A stretch of DNA of 64,000 nt, from positions 1,054,001 through 1,118,000 of the forward strand of contig OZ006972.1 in NCBI GenBank assembly GCA_963931255.1. The letters run 5' to 3'. The notes beneath the pieces are model-generated. The model saw only the letters and a list, made by a program, of their open reading frames with translations, was not told the origin of the DNA and ran no database searches. Source of the stretch: CALUVN01 sp944323595 (GTDB lineage Bacteria; Cyanobacteriota; Vampirovibrionia; Gastranaerophilales; Gastranaerophilaceae). Shown here one piece after another: positions 23,651 to 32,860 of the stretch. How positions within the stretch are numbered: the first letter of the stretch is position 1; each line of letters opens with the position of its first letter. Made by a program: the position numbers and the translations under genes.

Positions 23651-25497
23651 TTTTTATGGCTGTATATTCTATATGCAGATTCAGGCGGGATGCTTCCTGC
23701 CGCAAATATGTCTGCATAATTATTTTTGTTCAAGAGATACGAAAGAACAGCTGTGTTCTGAACATTATAGTCGTTAAGCAGTTTTTGCCATTCATCCGCA
23801 ATTTTAATTACATCACTATCATTATGACGCCGGTAGATAAATTTATCCGAAAATAGAATTGATTTTTTAGGGAAATTTGATTTTACCAGTAGTTCTTTAA
23901 ATTTCATTAAATCTTTAAAATTATATTTACCTGTTTTTACAAGATAGTCAAGCTGTTCATAAATTGATTTATACTCTTTGTCAGCGGTGCAAAGAATTTT
24001 TGTATTGAAGCTATCCAAATATTCAAATATTTCATTATTCAAAATATCAATATTGGCGTTCAGGTATAGACTTTCATCATAGTCGGGCAGAACAACATGA
24101 GGATTTATTTTATAAAAAGCAGCGCTTGATGCGGAATTTTTATCATAATAATCAGCATAAACAATTTTCCATGCCCCGACACGTTTTAGCTGCAGTAATT
24201 CCATATTGTCCGTAAAATATACATAGTCCCATTCCGGATTAACAAATGTTGGATTGATAAAATTATCATAGCTTCCGATATTACAGGTGTATACAACTTT
24301 TTTTGTTTTGCGTTCCTGATTAGGCGGCGCTGTAATGTTTTTTAATATAACTTTTGGCGCATCTGGCAGTTTTGCTGATTTTTGCTTTTCTGTGGGCAGA
24401 AAGAATTTTATTGTATATAAAAGTCGCTGTTTTATAACATATAAATCATCTTTTTCAGTAATTCTGAAAATATTTATAAATCTTGAAAAATTTTTGTTGT
24501 GAGAAATGAAAAAATCCCAGAAACTTCTGCCGTCCAGTTTGTGAGTCAGATAAAAGGTGTTGAGAGTGAGAGCTGAAAATCTTTTTATCCATACAAGAAG
24601 GAAAAATCCGGATTTTTTCATTATTAATTCTTCTGTCTTATATTCTTGCAGTTCAATCGGTATATTATTGTAAGGAGATTTCATATAATACATATACCAG
24701 CGCAGGCTGAACGGTAAATTATTGTATATCCATGGTTTTTTAAAGCCTGTGTAGTGAAAGATTACGGGATCTTCCGCGGCTTCAAGAACCTCCCTATCGG
24801 AGTATACAATCTGGGTCTGTTTCCTGTCTTTATATATAGGAAAATTTATCTGTGTAACATTAAACTTGCATGGCAGAAATTTTACTCTGCCATAGCATAC
24901 TTTGTTATAAATATACTGGTCAACTGACCCTTTGAACTGTCCGATATAAGTTTCAAGTTTTTGTTTGAGGTTGTCACTTCTCATCAGTTTTAGATTCATA
25001 AGCATGACACCGGCATTGAAAAAACAGCTCATATCCGGAATGTCTAATAAATTTACAACGAAACTGTGTTTCATATAATGATATAAACTGAATACTCCGC
25101 CTACGTAATTATTATGAAGCTCTACAGAATAAAGTTCGGTCAGGTCTTTATTTATGAGAGTGTCAGTATCAATATAGAGAACTTTATCATAATCAGGCAG
25201 CAATTCCGGAATTAAAAATTTATATAAAGAGGCGTTTGTGACATATTTATGCCTGCAGGGCTTATTTTTGTAAGGTTCACCTACGTCAAACATTTTGAAA
25301 GAACAATTGTCGTAATTTTCACAAATTGATGCAATTTTGTTTCTGTCTTCCTCTTTTACTTTACTGTCCACAATACAGTAGATATCATAAAAAGTGTCGG
25401 GGGTTGCATTTTCAAGAAGTGAAATTAAAGTAACGGCTGTTGAAAAACAATATCTCTCATCCGTTATCATGCATATAGGAATTTTTTGCTCTCTCAT
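23644..25497 (-). CDS. Two-domain glycosyltransferase (GT8 plus DUF616-like)
   Basis: A 617-residue protein. Residues 1-270 are a GT8 (LgtC/glycogenin type) transferase: IPICMITDERYCFSTAVTLISLLEN, the metal-binding DxD in YIDTDTLINKDL, FNAGVMLMNL, and HYTGFKKPW with the metal His. After a linker, residues 385-610 resemble DUF616 (VVYTCNIGSYDNFINPTFVNPEWDYVYFTDN, KINPHVVLPDYDESLYLNANIDI), a putative second glycosyltransferase domain. It probably builds surface polysaccharide or LOS. The ATG at 25497 has no ribosome site; TAAAAT lies exactly 6 bp upstream, fitting a leaderless start. It is not in a glycan gene cluster. Confidence 0.85.
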   Translation of the reverse strand: MREQKIPICMITDERYCFSTAVTLISLLENATPDTFYDIYCIVDSKVKEEDRNKIASICENYDNCSFKMFDVGEPYKNKPCRHKYVTNASLYKFLIPELLPDYDKVLYIDTDTLINKDLTELYSVELHNNYVGGVFSLYHYMKHSFVVNLLDIPDMSCFFNAGVMLMNLKLMRSDNLKQKLETYIGQFKGSVDQYIYNKVCYGRVKFLPCKFNVTQINFPIYKDRKQTQIVYSDREVLEAAEDPVIFHYTGFKKPWIYNNLPFSLRWYMYYMKSPYNNIPIELQEYKTEELIMKKSGFFLLVWIKRFSALTLNTFYLTHKLDGRSFWDFFISHNKNFSRFINIFRITEKDDLYVIKQRLLYTIKFFLPTEKQKSAKLPDAPKVILKNITAPPNQERKTKKVVYTCNIGSYDNFINPTFVNPEWDYVYFTDNMELLQLKRVGAWKIVYADYYDKNSASSAAFYKINPHVVLPDYDESLYLNANIDILNNEIFEYLDSFNTKILCTADKEYKSIYEQLDYLVKTGKYNFKDLMKFKELLVKSNFPKKSILFSDKFIYRRHNDSDVIKIADEWQKLLNDYNVQNTAVLSYLLNKNNYADIFAAGSIPPESAYRIYSHKNK

Positions 25498-25548
25498 ACT
25501 AAAATTTTATCATAGATAATATCTTTTGATAAAAAAAATAAATAATTT

Positions 25549-26688
25549 TCAGTTATTTGGTATAGAAAATTGGAATGTAGTAAAATTATTTGCCGAACTT
25601 TTTACGCTGATACTGCCGCCGTGTGCAAGTATTGTTTCTTTTGCAACATATAATCCTAAGCCTGTTCCTACTTTTTTGTGTTTTTTAGCGTAAGAAATGT
25701 ATTTGTCAAAAACGTCGTTAGGGTTCTTCAGATTAATTCCGGGACCGGTGTTAGTTATTGAAAAATGGGCAGCTTGCTCATCCTGATAAAGCTCTATATC
25801 AATATTTGTGCCAAAGGGGGCGTATTCAACGGCATTACTCATAAGATTCAGGATTACTCTTGACATTTCCATCTCATCGGCCATAATTTTTATTTCCGGA
25901 GCATTGCAGTGCAAGTTGACCGGTTGTTTTTTATCATTTGACAAAAATTCAATTTGCCTGATGCATTCACATACAAGTTTTTTAAGACAAATCATTCGTT
26001 TTACAACTTCAAGTTTCCCGTTTTCAATTTTTGAACGAGTAAGAATGTTATCTATCATTAGTTTAGAATATTTAACCGAACTGAAAATCTGGGACATAAT
26101 TTCCTGCCTGTCGGATTCTTCCTGAACTTCGTTATTCATTAAAAGATTGAAAGCAAGTATGGATGCGTTTACCGGAGTTTTTAAATCGTGAGTCACCATC
26201 GCCAGAAAAGATTCTTTCATTTCCATACTGTTCATATAATCTGCTTTGCGTTCAATTAAATGGTGAATTTCCGCTACCAGAATATTTTGATTGAAAGGTT
26301 TTGTCAAATATAAATCAGCACCATGTTTATATGCGTGTTCAATATAATTAACGTCGTGTTTTTTAGCAATAAAAATTACAGATGGCACCCGAACCTTTTG
26401 CGCTTCAAGGTTTTTGATGTATTTTAAAAGTTTATAAAAACTTTTTAATTTTTTGTTGCAGCATAAAATGCAAACGTCTGCAGATTGCAAAGAGAGTGTA
26501 TTTGCGCCTGTATTAATATGGTTTATATTACAAAATCTTACGTTAAACCTGTGCAGAATACATTTGTAATAAGAAATATGCCTGTCCTCTTCTACAATAA
26601 CAAGAATTTTGGAGAGCTTTAAAGGGTTATTGTTCAATAACTGGTTCTGAATATTATTCTCCTCATTTTTGTTAATTTGCCAGAGCAT
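25549..26688 (-). CDS. Histidine kinase with a degenerate receiver domain
   Basis: A 379-residue protein. Residues 28-150 have a response-regulator fold (KILVIVEEDRHISYYK, VPSVIFIAKKHD, GADLYLTKPFNQ with the conserved Lys-Pro), but the phosphoacceptor position reads DVCILCCNKKL, with Cys where Asp is expected, so it is a pseudo-receiver. Then HisKA (FLAMVTHDLKTPVNAS with the phospho-His) and HATPase_c (NLMSNAVEYAP, ITNTGPGI, VGTGLGLYVAKETILAHGG). No membrane segment. TAAAAT ends 6 bp before ATG 26688 and there is no Shine-Dalgarno. It is divergent from dnaG with only 90 bp between. The partner regulator is not in the window. Confidence 0.83.
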   Translation of the reverse strand: MLWQINKNEENNIQNQLLNNNPLKLSKILVIVEEDRHISYYKCILHRFNVRFCNINHINTGANTLSLQSADVCILCCNKKLKSFYKLLKYIKNLEAQKVRVPSVIFIAKKHDVNYIEHAYKHGADLYLTKPFNQNILVAEIHHLIERKADYMNSMEMKESFLAMVTHDLKTPVNASILAFNLLMNNEVQEESDRQEIMSQIFSSVKYSKLMIDNILTRSKIENGKLEVVKRMICLKKLVCECIRQIEFLSNDKKQPVNLHCNAPEIKIMADEMEMSRVILNLMSNAVEYAPFGTNIDIELYQDEQAAHFSITNTGPGINLKNPNDVFDKYISYAKKHKKVGTGLGLYVAKETILAHGGSISVKSSANNFTTFQFSIPNN

Positions 26689-26744
26689 ATATAGATTTTA
26701 TATATAAAAAAGTAATATACAATTACCCATTATGGTAATAAGCT

Positions 26745-26772
26745 TTGCTTAAAAAAAATTTGATGATAAAAT
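26745..26772 (+). promoter_or_regulatory. Promoter of dnaG-rpoD (leaderless)
   Basis: TTGCTT (26745-26750), 16 bp, TAAAAT (26767-26772), then 6 bases and the dnaG ATG. No Shine-Dalgarno fits between. Confidence 0.65.
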
Positions 26773-26778
26773 TTTATT

Positions 26779-28668
26779 ATGGCTGACACAATGGAAGAAC
26801 TCATATCACAGATAAAAGACCGGCTTGATATAGTTGAAACGGTATCAGAACAGGTCATTTTAAAGAAAAACGGCAGTCACTACTGGGGATTATGCCCGTT
26901 CCATAAAGAAAAGACCCCGTCATTTTCAGTAAATCCAAGTCTTGGTATTTACAAATGTTTTGGCTGCGGTGAGGGTGGTGACGCACTTTCTTTTATTATG
27001 AAGACAAAAAACATCGAGTTTATGGATTTAATAAAAGAACTTGCCGAAAAGTACGGTCTTGAAATGCCTGCAAGCTTTAAACGGAGCAGTACGTCAAAAG
27101 ATTTGAAAGAACACATGATGGAAGCGTGCCGGAAAGCTGCAGAGTTTTATCATAAAAGACTGCTGAAAGACGTATCCACAGAAACCGGAAAAGTTTTGAA
27201 ATATTTGAACGGGCGGGGAATTAATGAAGATATTATAAAGAAATTTACCCTCGGTATTGCCCCGAAGTCATTTACGACACTTTATGATACATTGAAGAAT
27301 GAATTTTCTGATGAAGTTCTGGAAAAAGCAGGTCTTGTATTGAAAGACCGTGAGAACAAATTTATAGATCGTTTCAGAAACAGAGTTATAATTCCTATCC
27401 AGAATGAATTCGGTGATTATGTGGCATTTGGTGCACGCGCTGTGGAAGAGGGACAATCTCCTAAATATCTTAATTCGTCAGACTCTGCTATTTACAATAA
27501 GAGCAAATTGCTCTACGGGCTTTATACTGCAAAAGATGCTATAAAAGCCGAAGACAGCGTAGTTTTAATGGAGGGATACTTTGACGTAATTTCCGCACAG
27601 GCTCATGGTATAGAAAACTGTGTTGCAGCCTGCGGAACGGCTCTTACGTCTGACCACGTAAAATTATTGTCGCGTTATACAAAATCAAGAAGAATATACC
27701 TGTCATTTGATACTGATTCCGCAGGCCAAAAAGCTACCGAGCGCGGTGCGGAAATTATACGGGAAGCGTTTGAGGGACTCGGAGATATTAAACAGTTTGA
27801 CGAAACTTACACAACCTCATCTGATGACAAATATTCCTGCGAAATCAGAGTTATTGCACCGCCGGAAGGTAAAGACCCTGATGAATTCATCCGTACGGCA
27901 GGTGCTGAAAGCTATAAGGCTTATATGCAGCACGCGCCGCTTTTGATAGATTTTCAAATGAATAATATCCTGAAAAGTAAACACGAAATAAAAACACCTC
28001 TGGATAAAACAAATCTTGTAAAGAAAATTATCCCCGTCTTACAGGAAATAAAAAATGATATAGTACGCGCCGAATATGCCAAAATGGCAGCCCACGCACT
28101 GGAAATAGATGAAACCGCCCTGATGCGCGAAATACAAAAATCAACCATTACGGTGAGCCGTCCTACAGATAATATTGTTAAAATTGTAACAAAAAATTCA
28201 TCAATTCTTGAAAAAGCGCAAAAAAATTTATTGAGCATTTTTTTTGTAGCAGACAATCGTTTCAATCTGCAACAGGTAAATACAATGATTGGAGAAATGC
28301 AGCTTGATGACGAAACGTTAATAATTGTAAAATCTACAATTGACAAATTTTTATGTAGCGTAAATAATGTAAAAGAATTGATTGAAAATTTATATACAGA
28401 ATTTCTTCAACAGCCGGAAGCCCAAAAGGTTTTAACAGATTTAATAACAACATCGGAAATGTACAGCCATCTTTCGGAACATGACATGCAAACAGCAATC
28501 GAAGAAACTAAACGAAAAATTAATCAAATTCAACACGAAAAGGAACGCGAACAGTTAAGAAATTTGTACAAAAGCGCAAATGATGATGAAATAGAAGCCC
28601 TTAAACTTCAGATGCAGCTAAGAGATAAAATAAATAACAGAAATAAATCGGAGAAAATGAATGACTAA
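26779..28668 (+). CDS. dnaG: DNA primase
   Basis: A 629-residue DnaG. The N-terminal CHC2 zinc ribbon has C39, H42, C60, C63 (CPFHKEK...CFGCGEGGDALSF). The catalytic core has the DnaG-specific YLNSSDSAIYNKSKLLYGL and the Toprim motifs VVLMEGYFDVISA and YLSFDTDSAGQKA; the C-terminal 150 residues are the helicase-binding region, weakly conserved. It lays RNA primers for replication. The rpoD start overlaps its last 8 bases, the old macromolecular-synthesis arrangement dnaG-rpoD, so sigma factor and primase share the promoter at 26745. Confidence 0.95.
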   Translation: MADTMEELISQIKDRLDIVETVSEQVILKKNGSHYWGLCPFHKEKTPSFSVNPSLGIYKCFGCGEGGDALSFIMKTKNIEFMDLIKELAEKYGLEMPASFKRSSTSKDLKEHMMEACRKAAEFYHKRLLKDVSTETGKVLKYLNGRGINEDIIKKFTLGIAPKSFTTLYDTLKNEFSDEVLEKAGLVLKDRENKFIDRFRNRVIIPIQNEFGDYVAFGARAVEEGQSPKYLNSSDSAIYNKSKLLYGLYTAKDAIKAEDSVVLMEGYFDVISAQAHGIENCVAACGTALTSDHVKLLSRYTKSRRIYLSFDTDSAGQKATERGAEIIREAFEGLGDIKQFDETYTTSSDDKYSCEIRVIAPPEGKDPDEFIRTAGAESYKAYMQHAPLLIDFQMNNILKSKHEIKTPLDKTNLVKKIIPVLQEIKNDIVRAEYAKMAAHALEIDETALMREIQKSTITVSRPTDNIVKIVTKNSSILEKAQKNLLSIFFVADNRFNLQQVNTMIGEMQLDDETLIIVKSTIDKFLCSVNNVKELIENLYTEFLQQPEAQKVLTDLITTSEMYSHLSEHDMQTAIEETKRKINQIQHEKEREQLRNLYKSANDDEIEALKLQMQLRDKINNRNKSEKMND

Positions 28669-29764
28669 AAAAAGACAACCCAACTCCTCAATTGTAAGTA
28701 TTTTAGATGAAGATAATCTGGATTTACACGAAATTGATGAGGATGGAGCATTAGGCTCTGAAAATGATAGCGTAAATTACATGAATATGGACATCAGTAC
28801 TGATAACATTGAAGATATCGTTACCGAAAAAATGGGTAATAAAATGAATCTTGATGATATCTACATGATGAACGATTCAAGTGAAGAGGAAGACGACAGC
28901 GATTTTGAACTTCCTAAAGGTATTGCGGTAGACGATCCTGTAAGACTTTATCTTAGAGAAATAGGCAGAATAAAATTATTATCTGCAAACGAAGAGATTG
29001 AACTGGCAAGAAAAATTCTTCAGGGCGGTACACCCGGCGCTATTGCAAAAAGAAAACTGGTACAGGCAAACTTGCGTCTGGTAGTAAGTATAGCTAAAAA
29101 ATATGTAGGACGCGGTATGCTGTTTTTAGACCTTATTCAGGAAGGCAACCTTGGTTTAATCCGTGCGGCAGAAAAATTTGATCACGAAAGAGGTTTTAAA
29201 TTCTCAACATACGCAACATGGTGGATTAGACAGGCAATTACAAGGGCAATTGCCGATCAAGCAAGAACAATCCGTATCCCTGTTCACATGGTGGAAACAA
29301 TTAATAAACTGAAAAAAGTTACACGCCGTCTTGCTCAGGAACTTTCAAGAAAACCGACCGAAGATGAACTTGCAATTGAAATGAATGTTTCAATCCCTAA
29401 ACTTCGTGAAATCATTAAAATTGCACAGGAACCGCTTTCTCTTGAAACTCCAATCGGAAAAGAAGAAGATTCCCGTCTCGGTGATTTTATTGAAGACAAA
29501 GAAGCAGATGCACCAATCAAAACAGTTGCATCAGAACTTTTGAGAGAAGATCTTGCAGAAGTTCTCTGCACACTTTCTCCAAGAGAACGTGATGTTTTGA
29601 GACTTCGTTTTGGAATGGATGACGGACGTCAGAGAACTCTGGAAGAAGTTGGACAGCTCTTCGGTGTAACACGTGAACGTATAAGACAAATTGAAGCAAA
29701 AGCTTTGAGAAAACTACGTCACCCGAACAGAAGCAAACGCTTGAGAGAATATGTAGAATCATAA
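28661..29764 (+). CDS. rpoD: Primary RNA polymerase sigma factor
   Basis: A 367-residue sigma-70 of group 1. An acidic N-terminal region 1.1 (about 1-85, many Asp/Glu) is followed by region 1.2 (DPVRLYLREIGRIKLLSANEEIELA), region 2 (FKFSTYATWWIRQAITRAIADQARTIRIPVHM, the -10 contact helix), region 3 and region 4 (RERDVLRLRFGMDDGRQRTLEEVGQLFGVTRERIRQIEAKALRKLRHP, the -35 contact helix). The sequence of these helices is fully standard, matching the TTGNNN/TANAAT promoters seen around. It overlaps dnaG by 8 bp and ends with an intrinsic terminator. Confidence 0.96.
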   Translation: MTKKRQPNSSIVSILDEDNLDLHEIDEDGALGSENDSVNYMNMDISTDNIEDIVTEKMGNKMNLDDIYMMNDSSEEEDDSDFELPKGIAVDDPVRLYLREIGRIKLLSANEEIELARKILQGGTPGAIAKRKLVQANLRLVVSIAKKYVGRGMLFLDLIQEGNLGLIRAAEKFDHERGFKFSTYATWWIRQAITRAIADQARTIRIPVHMVETINKLKKVTRRLAQELSRKPTEDELAIEMNVSIPKLREIIKIAQEPLSLETPIGKEEDSRLGDFIEDKEADAPIKTVASELLREDLAEVLCTLSPRERDVLRLRFGMDDGRQRTLEEVGQLFGVTRERIRQIEAKALRKLRHPNRSKRLREYVES

Positions 29765-29786
29765 AAACACACAATATATAAAATCT

Positions 29787-29840
29787 AAAAAGATTCTTCG
29801 AAACCGGTTATTTTGACCACAACGGAGAATCTTTTTTTTT
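29787..29840 (+). terminator. Intrinsic terminator after rpoD
   Basis: AAAAGATTCT pairs with AGAATCTTTT across a loop that has its own short GGTTATTTTGACC hairpin, followed by nine T. Confidence 0.85.
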
Positions 29841-29944
29841 ACTTAAAATTTAATGTCATAGAAAGATTGATTTAGAATTTTGGGTTATATATTCGATGGA
29901 CAAAAAGCGAGATTTTTTTATGGAAATATGTTATAATAGAATAT

Positions 29945-30631
29945 ATGAAAAAGCTTGGATTCAGTTTAGCGGAAGTATTATTTACCTTAGGTATAATCGG
30001 TGTTGTTGCTGCAGTGACGCTGCCGACATTGATAAATAATTACAGGGAAAAAGAAACGGTTACCCGTCTGAAAAAAGTATATTCCACAATACAAACTGCG
30101 TATAATTACACAATGATGGAGGAGGGTCCGACAAAGTTCTGGGGGGCTTTAAGAGGCGTTGAAACCGGCGGTGAACTGGTATTGCTTGACAAATTTTCTA
30201 AATATATGCATTTTACAAAAGTATGCGGACACGATAGGGGCTGTTTTCCTGATCAGCATTATTTGACCGTAAAAAATACCGAATATGCAAACTGGAATGA
30301 ACTGGGAGACAGGGCAAAAGCAATTCTTCCTGACGGGACACTTATTATGTTTAATATGACCAAGGCAGGAGAATCCGATGCACAGATTTATGTTGATCTG
30401 AATGGATTTAAAGGTCCGAATAAATTAGGGGATGACTTCCATTACTTTTTTGTTTACGACAACAAAATAATTCCTGCAGGTGCGCCGGCCACTCAGGGCG
30501 AGGAATATTTTGTACAGTATTGTTTGACTGAAAAAGGTTATGGCTGTACTGCCTGGGCGTTATATAACGAAAATTTGGATTATTTACACTGCACTGACCT
30601 TGACTGGAACGGTAAGAAAACGTGTAAATAA
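29945..30631 (+). CDS. Type IV pilin-like (pseudopilin) protein
   Basis: A 228-residue protein whose N-terminus MKKLGFSLAEVLFTLGIIG is a class III/IV prepilin signal: cleavage by prepilin peptidase after Gly5, Glu at mature position 5, then a hydrophobic helix (VLFTLGIIGVVAAVTLPTLI). The globular part has four or more Cys (VCGHDRGCFPD, YCLTEKGYGC, LHCTDLDWNGKKTC), suggesting disulfides. Gastranaerophilales genomes carry many such pilin-like proteins, one reason for the taxonomic guess. It is probably a minor pilin or a competence/secretion pseudopilin. TATAAT ends 7 bp before the ATG at 29945, again leaderless. It is alone here, with no assembly genes. Confidence 0.85.
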   Translation: MKKLGFSLAEVLFTLGIIGVVAAVTLPTLINNYREKETVTRLKKVYSTIQTAYNYTMMEEGPTKFWGALRGVETGGELVLLDKFSKYMHFTKVCGHDRGCFPDQHYLTVKNTEYANWNELGDRAKAILPDGTLIMFNMTKAGESDAQIYVDLNGFKGPNKLGDDFHYFFVYDNKIIPAGAPATQGEEYFVQYCLTEKGYGCTAWALYNENLDYLHCTDLDWNGKKTCK

Positions 30632-30689
30632 ACGCTGGCTTTTTTAATTTCGTTAATCTTTTGTTAAATACGGCTGAGTATATAGTGTT

Positions 30690-31284
30690 GTATGCAAACG
30701 AAACGTTTGCACCTCACCCTAGCCCTCTCCTACTTAGGAGAGGGGAGTATAATTTACACAAAAGCCGGCATTTAAATGGTATACAAATTCCTTTGAACAT
30801 CTAATACAAGCGACAATTCCAATGTTGAGGAGTAGCAATGATGCAAACGAAACGTTTGCACCTCACCCTAGCCCTCTCCTACTTAGGAGAGGGGAGTATA
30901 ATTTACACAAAAGCCGCCATTTAAATGGTATACAAATTCCTTGAACATCTAATATAGGCGACAATTCCAATATTGAAGAGTAGTGTTGATGCAAACAACA
31001 AACTTAAAACCCGTAAGTTTTAACTATTTTGTTAAGCTCTTACGGTTTCTACAAAAGCCGGCATTTAAATGATATACAAATTCCTTGAACATCTAATACA
31101 GGCGACAATTCCAATATTGAAGAGTAGTGTTGATGCAAACAACAAACTTAAAACCCGTAAGTTTTAACTATTTTGTTAAGCTCTTACGGTTTCTACAAAA
31201 GCCGGCATTTAAATGATATACAAATTCCTTGAACATCTAATACAGGCGACAATTCCAATATTGAAGAGTAGTGTTGATGCAAAC
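30690..31284. repeat. Tandem array of an 88-bp intergenic repeat with palindromic linkers
   Basis: Four copies of an 88-89 bp unit (30760-30848, 30909-30996, 31053-31140, 31197-31284) that runs from AAAAGCCGGCATTTAAATG to TTGATGCAAAC. Two linker types separate them: a 60-bp linker (GCAAACGAAACGTTTGC palindrome plus CCTCACCCTAGCCCTCTCC/GGAGAGGGG hairpin) before copy 1 and between 1 and 2, and an identical 56-bp linker (CCCGTAAG...CTTACGG stem) between 2-3 and 3-4. Copies 3 and 4 with their linkers are nearly identical, so they arose by recent 144-bp tandem duplication. Related copies are at 36130-36330. Confidence 0.85.
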
Positions 31285-31298
31285 ATCATGTTTGCTTG

Positions 31299-32783
31299 CT
31301 AGATTTTTTGGGTAAATATTGCATAGAAATCATTGCACAGCATAAATATCATCAACAAAATCAGCATCATAAAGAATGTTGAGCTAATTTTTTCCATAAC
31401 TTTTTCATCGACGGGTTTTCCGTGAATTTTTTCTAAAATAAGGAAGAGTGCATGTCCGCCGTCAAGCGCCGGTATAGGCAGAAAGTTAAATATAGCAAGG
31501 TTCATGGAAATCATTGCAGTAAGCAGCAGTCCGTAGAAGATTCCCTGATTGTCAATAATATTGCCGCCGATTTTTGTGACAACTACAATACTGTGAAGAT
31601 ATTTAAGCGGAATTTTACCTGTAAATAATTGTTTCAGAGTAATAAGCATGCCGCTGGTTTCGTTATACAGATACTTGTAACTAACGGCTATGGCAGAAAA
31701 TACCCCTTTTACCGGCATCATTTTTTCATCAGCAACATAAGAAATACCGATTAATCCTGATTCATTCGGATAAATTGTATTGAGGTCAATACGCTGTCCC
31801 ATCCGTTCGACCGTCATTTCCAGCGGGTGAACATTGTCTGCAAGCGCGTATGCAATATCGTTTAAAGAACTTTCTCCGTCTGCAATCCAGTATTTAGGAT
31901 TTTTAATTGAATCCCGAATATTTTTTTGTTTATCGTTAAGTTCAATTTGTTTATCCTGATAGATAGCTACACCGCGCAAAACATTCCGATCAAGATAAAT
32001 TTTTTCTTCTCTTTGCTGCTGTGGAAGTTTAACAAGCGAATCTTTCAGTATAATTTCATTACGCTCATAAGCGTGGTTGTAACTTTTCAATCTTTGATAA
32101 ACAGATTCCAGCTGACTTTCGGTAACTTTACCATCATTTTTAGCGCTGTACATTGCGTACAACCTTAATGCGTATCTGGAAGTTACGTCAGAACCGTTAA
32201 TTTTAACAATTTTATCACCTTTTTGTGCTCCTGAAGTTTCTGCTGACGGTGATACAGATTTTCTGTATAAATATTCAATTAATTCGTCACTGTCTTTTGT
32301 AAGAGAATCCGTTAGAGGTAGCAGCTTTTCGCCGTTATAACTTAAATCAATTGTATTAAATGAAATATTAGATTTTTCAACAACTTTTTCAAATTTAATA
32401 TCATAAGTGTTTGACGGCAGTTGCCCCCATAAAAGAGCGGTAATAAATACAATAACAAACGCACAGACAACGTTAGCGAGAACACCTGCAGAGATTACGA
32501 TAAATCTCTGATAAACCGGTCTGTTTGCAAATCTGTCAGGGGAGTCTTTCGGGAGTTTGTTCTCTGGTTCATCGTCAGTGAATGATACATAGCCGCCAAG
32601 TAAAAATGCATGAATTCTTACAGTTAAATCTCCAAACTGTTTTTCCCATAATGTTGGTCCGATAGGCAAACCAAATCCGAATGCGGACACTTTCATTTTA
32701 AACATTTTTGCCGCAAAAAAGTGCCCTGCTTCGTGTACAAGAACCAGTATACTTAACAGCAATATCATTATGATTATTGACAT
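31299..32783 (-). CDS. rseP: Site-2 zinc metalloprotease (RseP/RIP family)
   Basis: A 494-residue intramembrane protease. The first membrane helix carries LVLVHEAGHFFAAKMFKM (His17, Glu18, His21, zinc site), and the C-terminal LAIFNFLPIPALDGGHALFL supplies the third zinc ligand Asp. GFGLPIGPTLWEKQFGDLTVRIHAFLLGGYVSF is the conserved strand segment. The region between is about 300 residues and longer than in typical RseP; it holds a PDZ-like part (GAQKGDKIVKINGSDV) and a charged insertion (residues 195-290). It cleaves membrane-bound anti-sigma factors or signal-peptide remnants. The ATG at 32783 has GGGGA upstream. It is single, away from the usual dxr/cdsA/uppS neighbours. Confidence 0.9.
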   Translation of the reverse strand: MSIIIMILLLSILVLVHEAGHFFAAKMFKMKVSAFGFGLPIGPTLWEKQFGDLTVRIHAFLLGGYVSFTDDEPENKLPKDSPDRFANRPVYQRFIVISAGVLANVVCAFVIVFITALLWGQLPSNTYDIKFEKVVEKSNISFNTIDLSYNGEKLLPLTDSLTKDSDELIEYLYRKSVSPSAETSGAQKGDKIVKINGSDVTSRYALRLYAMYSAKNDGKVTESQLESVYQRLKSYNHAYERNEIILKDSLVKLPQQQREEKIYLDRNVLRGVAIYQDKQIELNDKQKNIRDSIKNPKYWIADGESSLNDIAYALADNVHPLEMTVERMGQRIDLNTIYPNESGLIGISYVADEKMMPVKGVFSAIAVSYKYLYNETSGMLITLKQLFTGKIPLKYLHSIVVVTKIGGNIIDNQGIFYGLLLTAMISMNLAIFNFLPIPALDGGHALFLILEKIHGKPVDEKVMEKISSTFFMMLILLMIFMLCNDFYAIFTQKI

Positions 32784-32860
32784 ATATTCCCCTTTAAAGT
32801 CTCACTCTCTTTATATTTTACCATAAAAGCAAAACAAGATAATAATCATGATATTATATT

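Noticed and set aside
30690..31284. CRISPR array
   Set aside because: Repeats are 88 bp and the linkers are of two recurring types, two of them identical. CRISPR spacers are unique and repeats 23-47 bp, and no cas gene is near.
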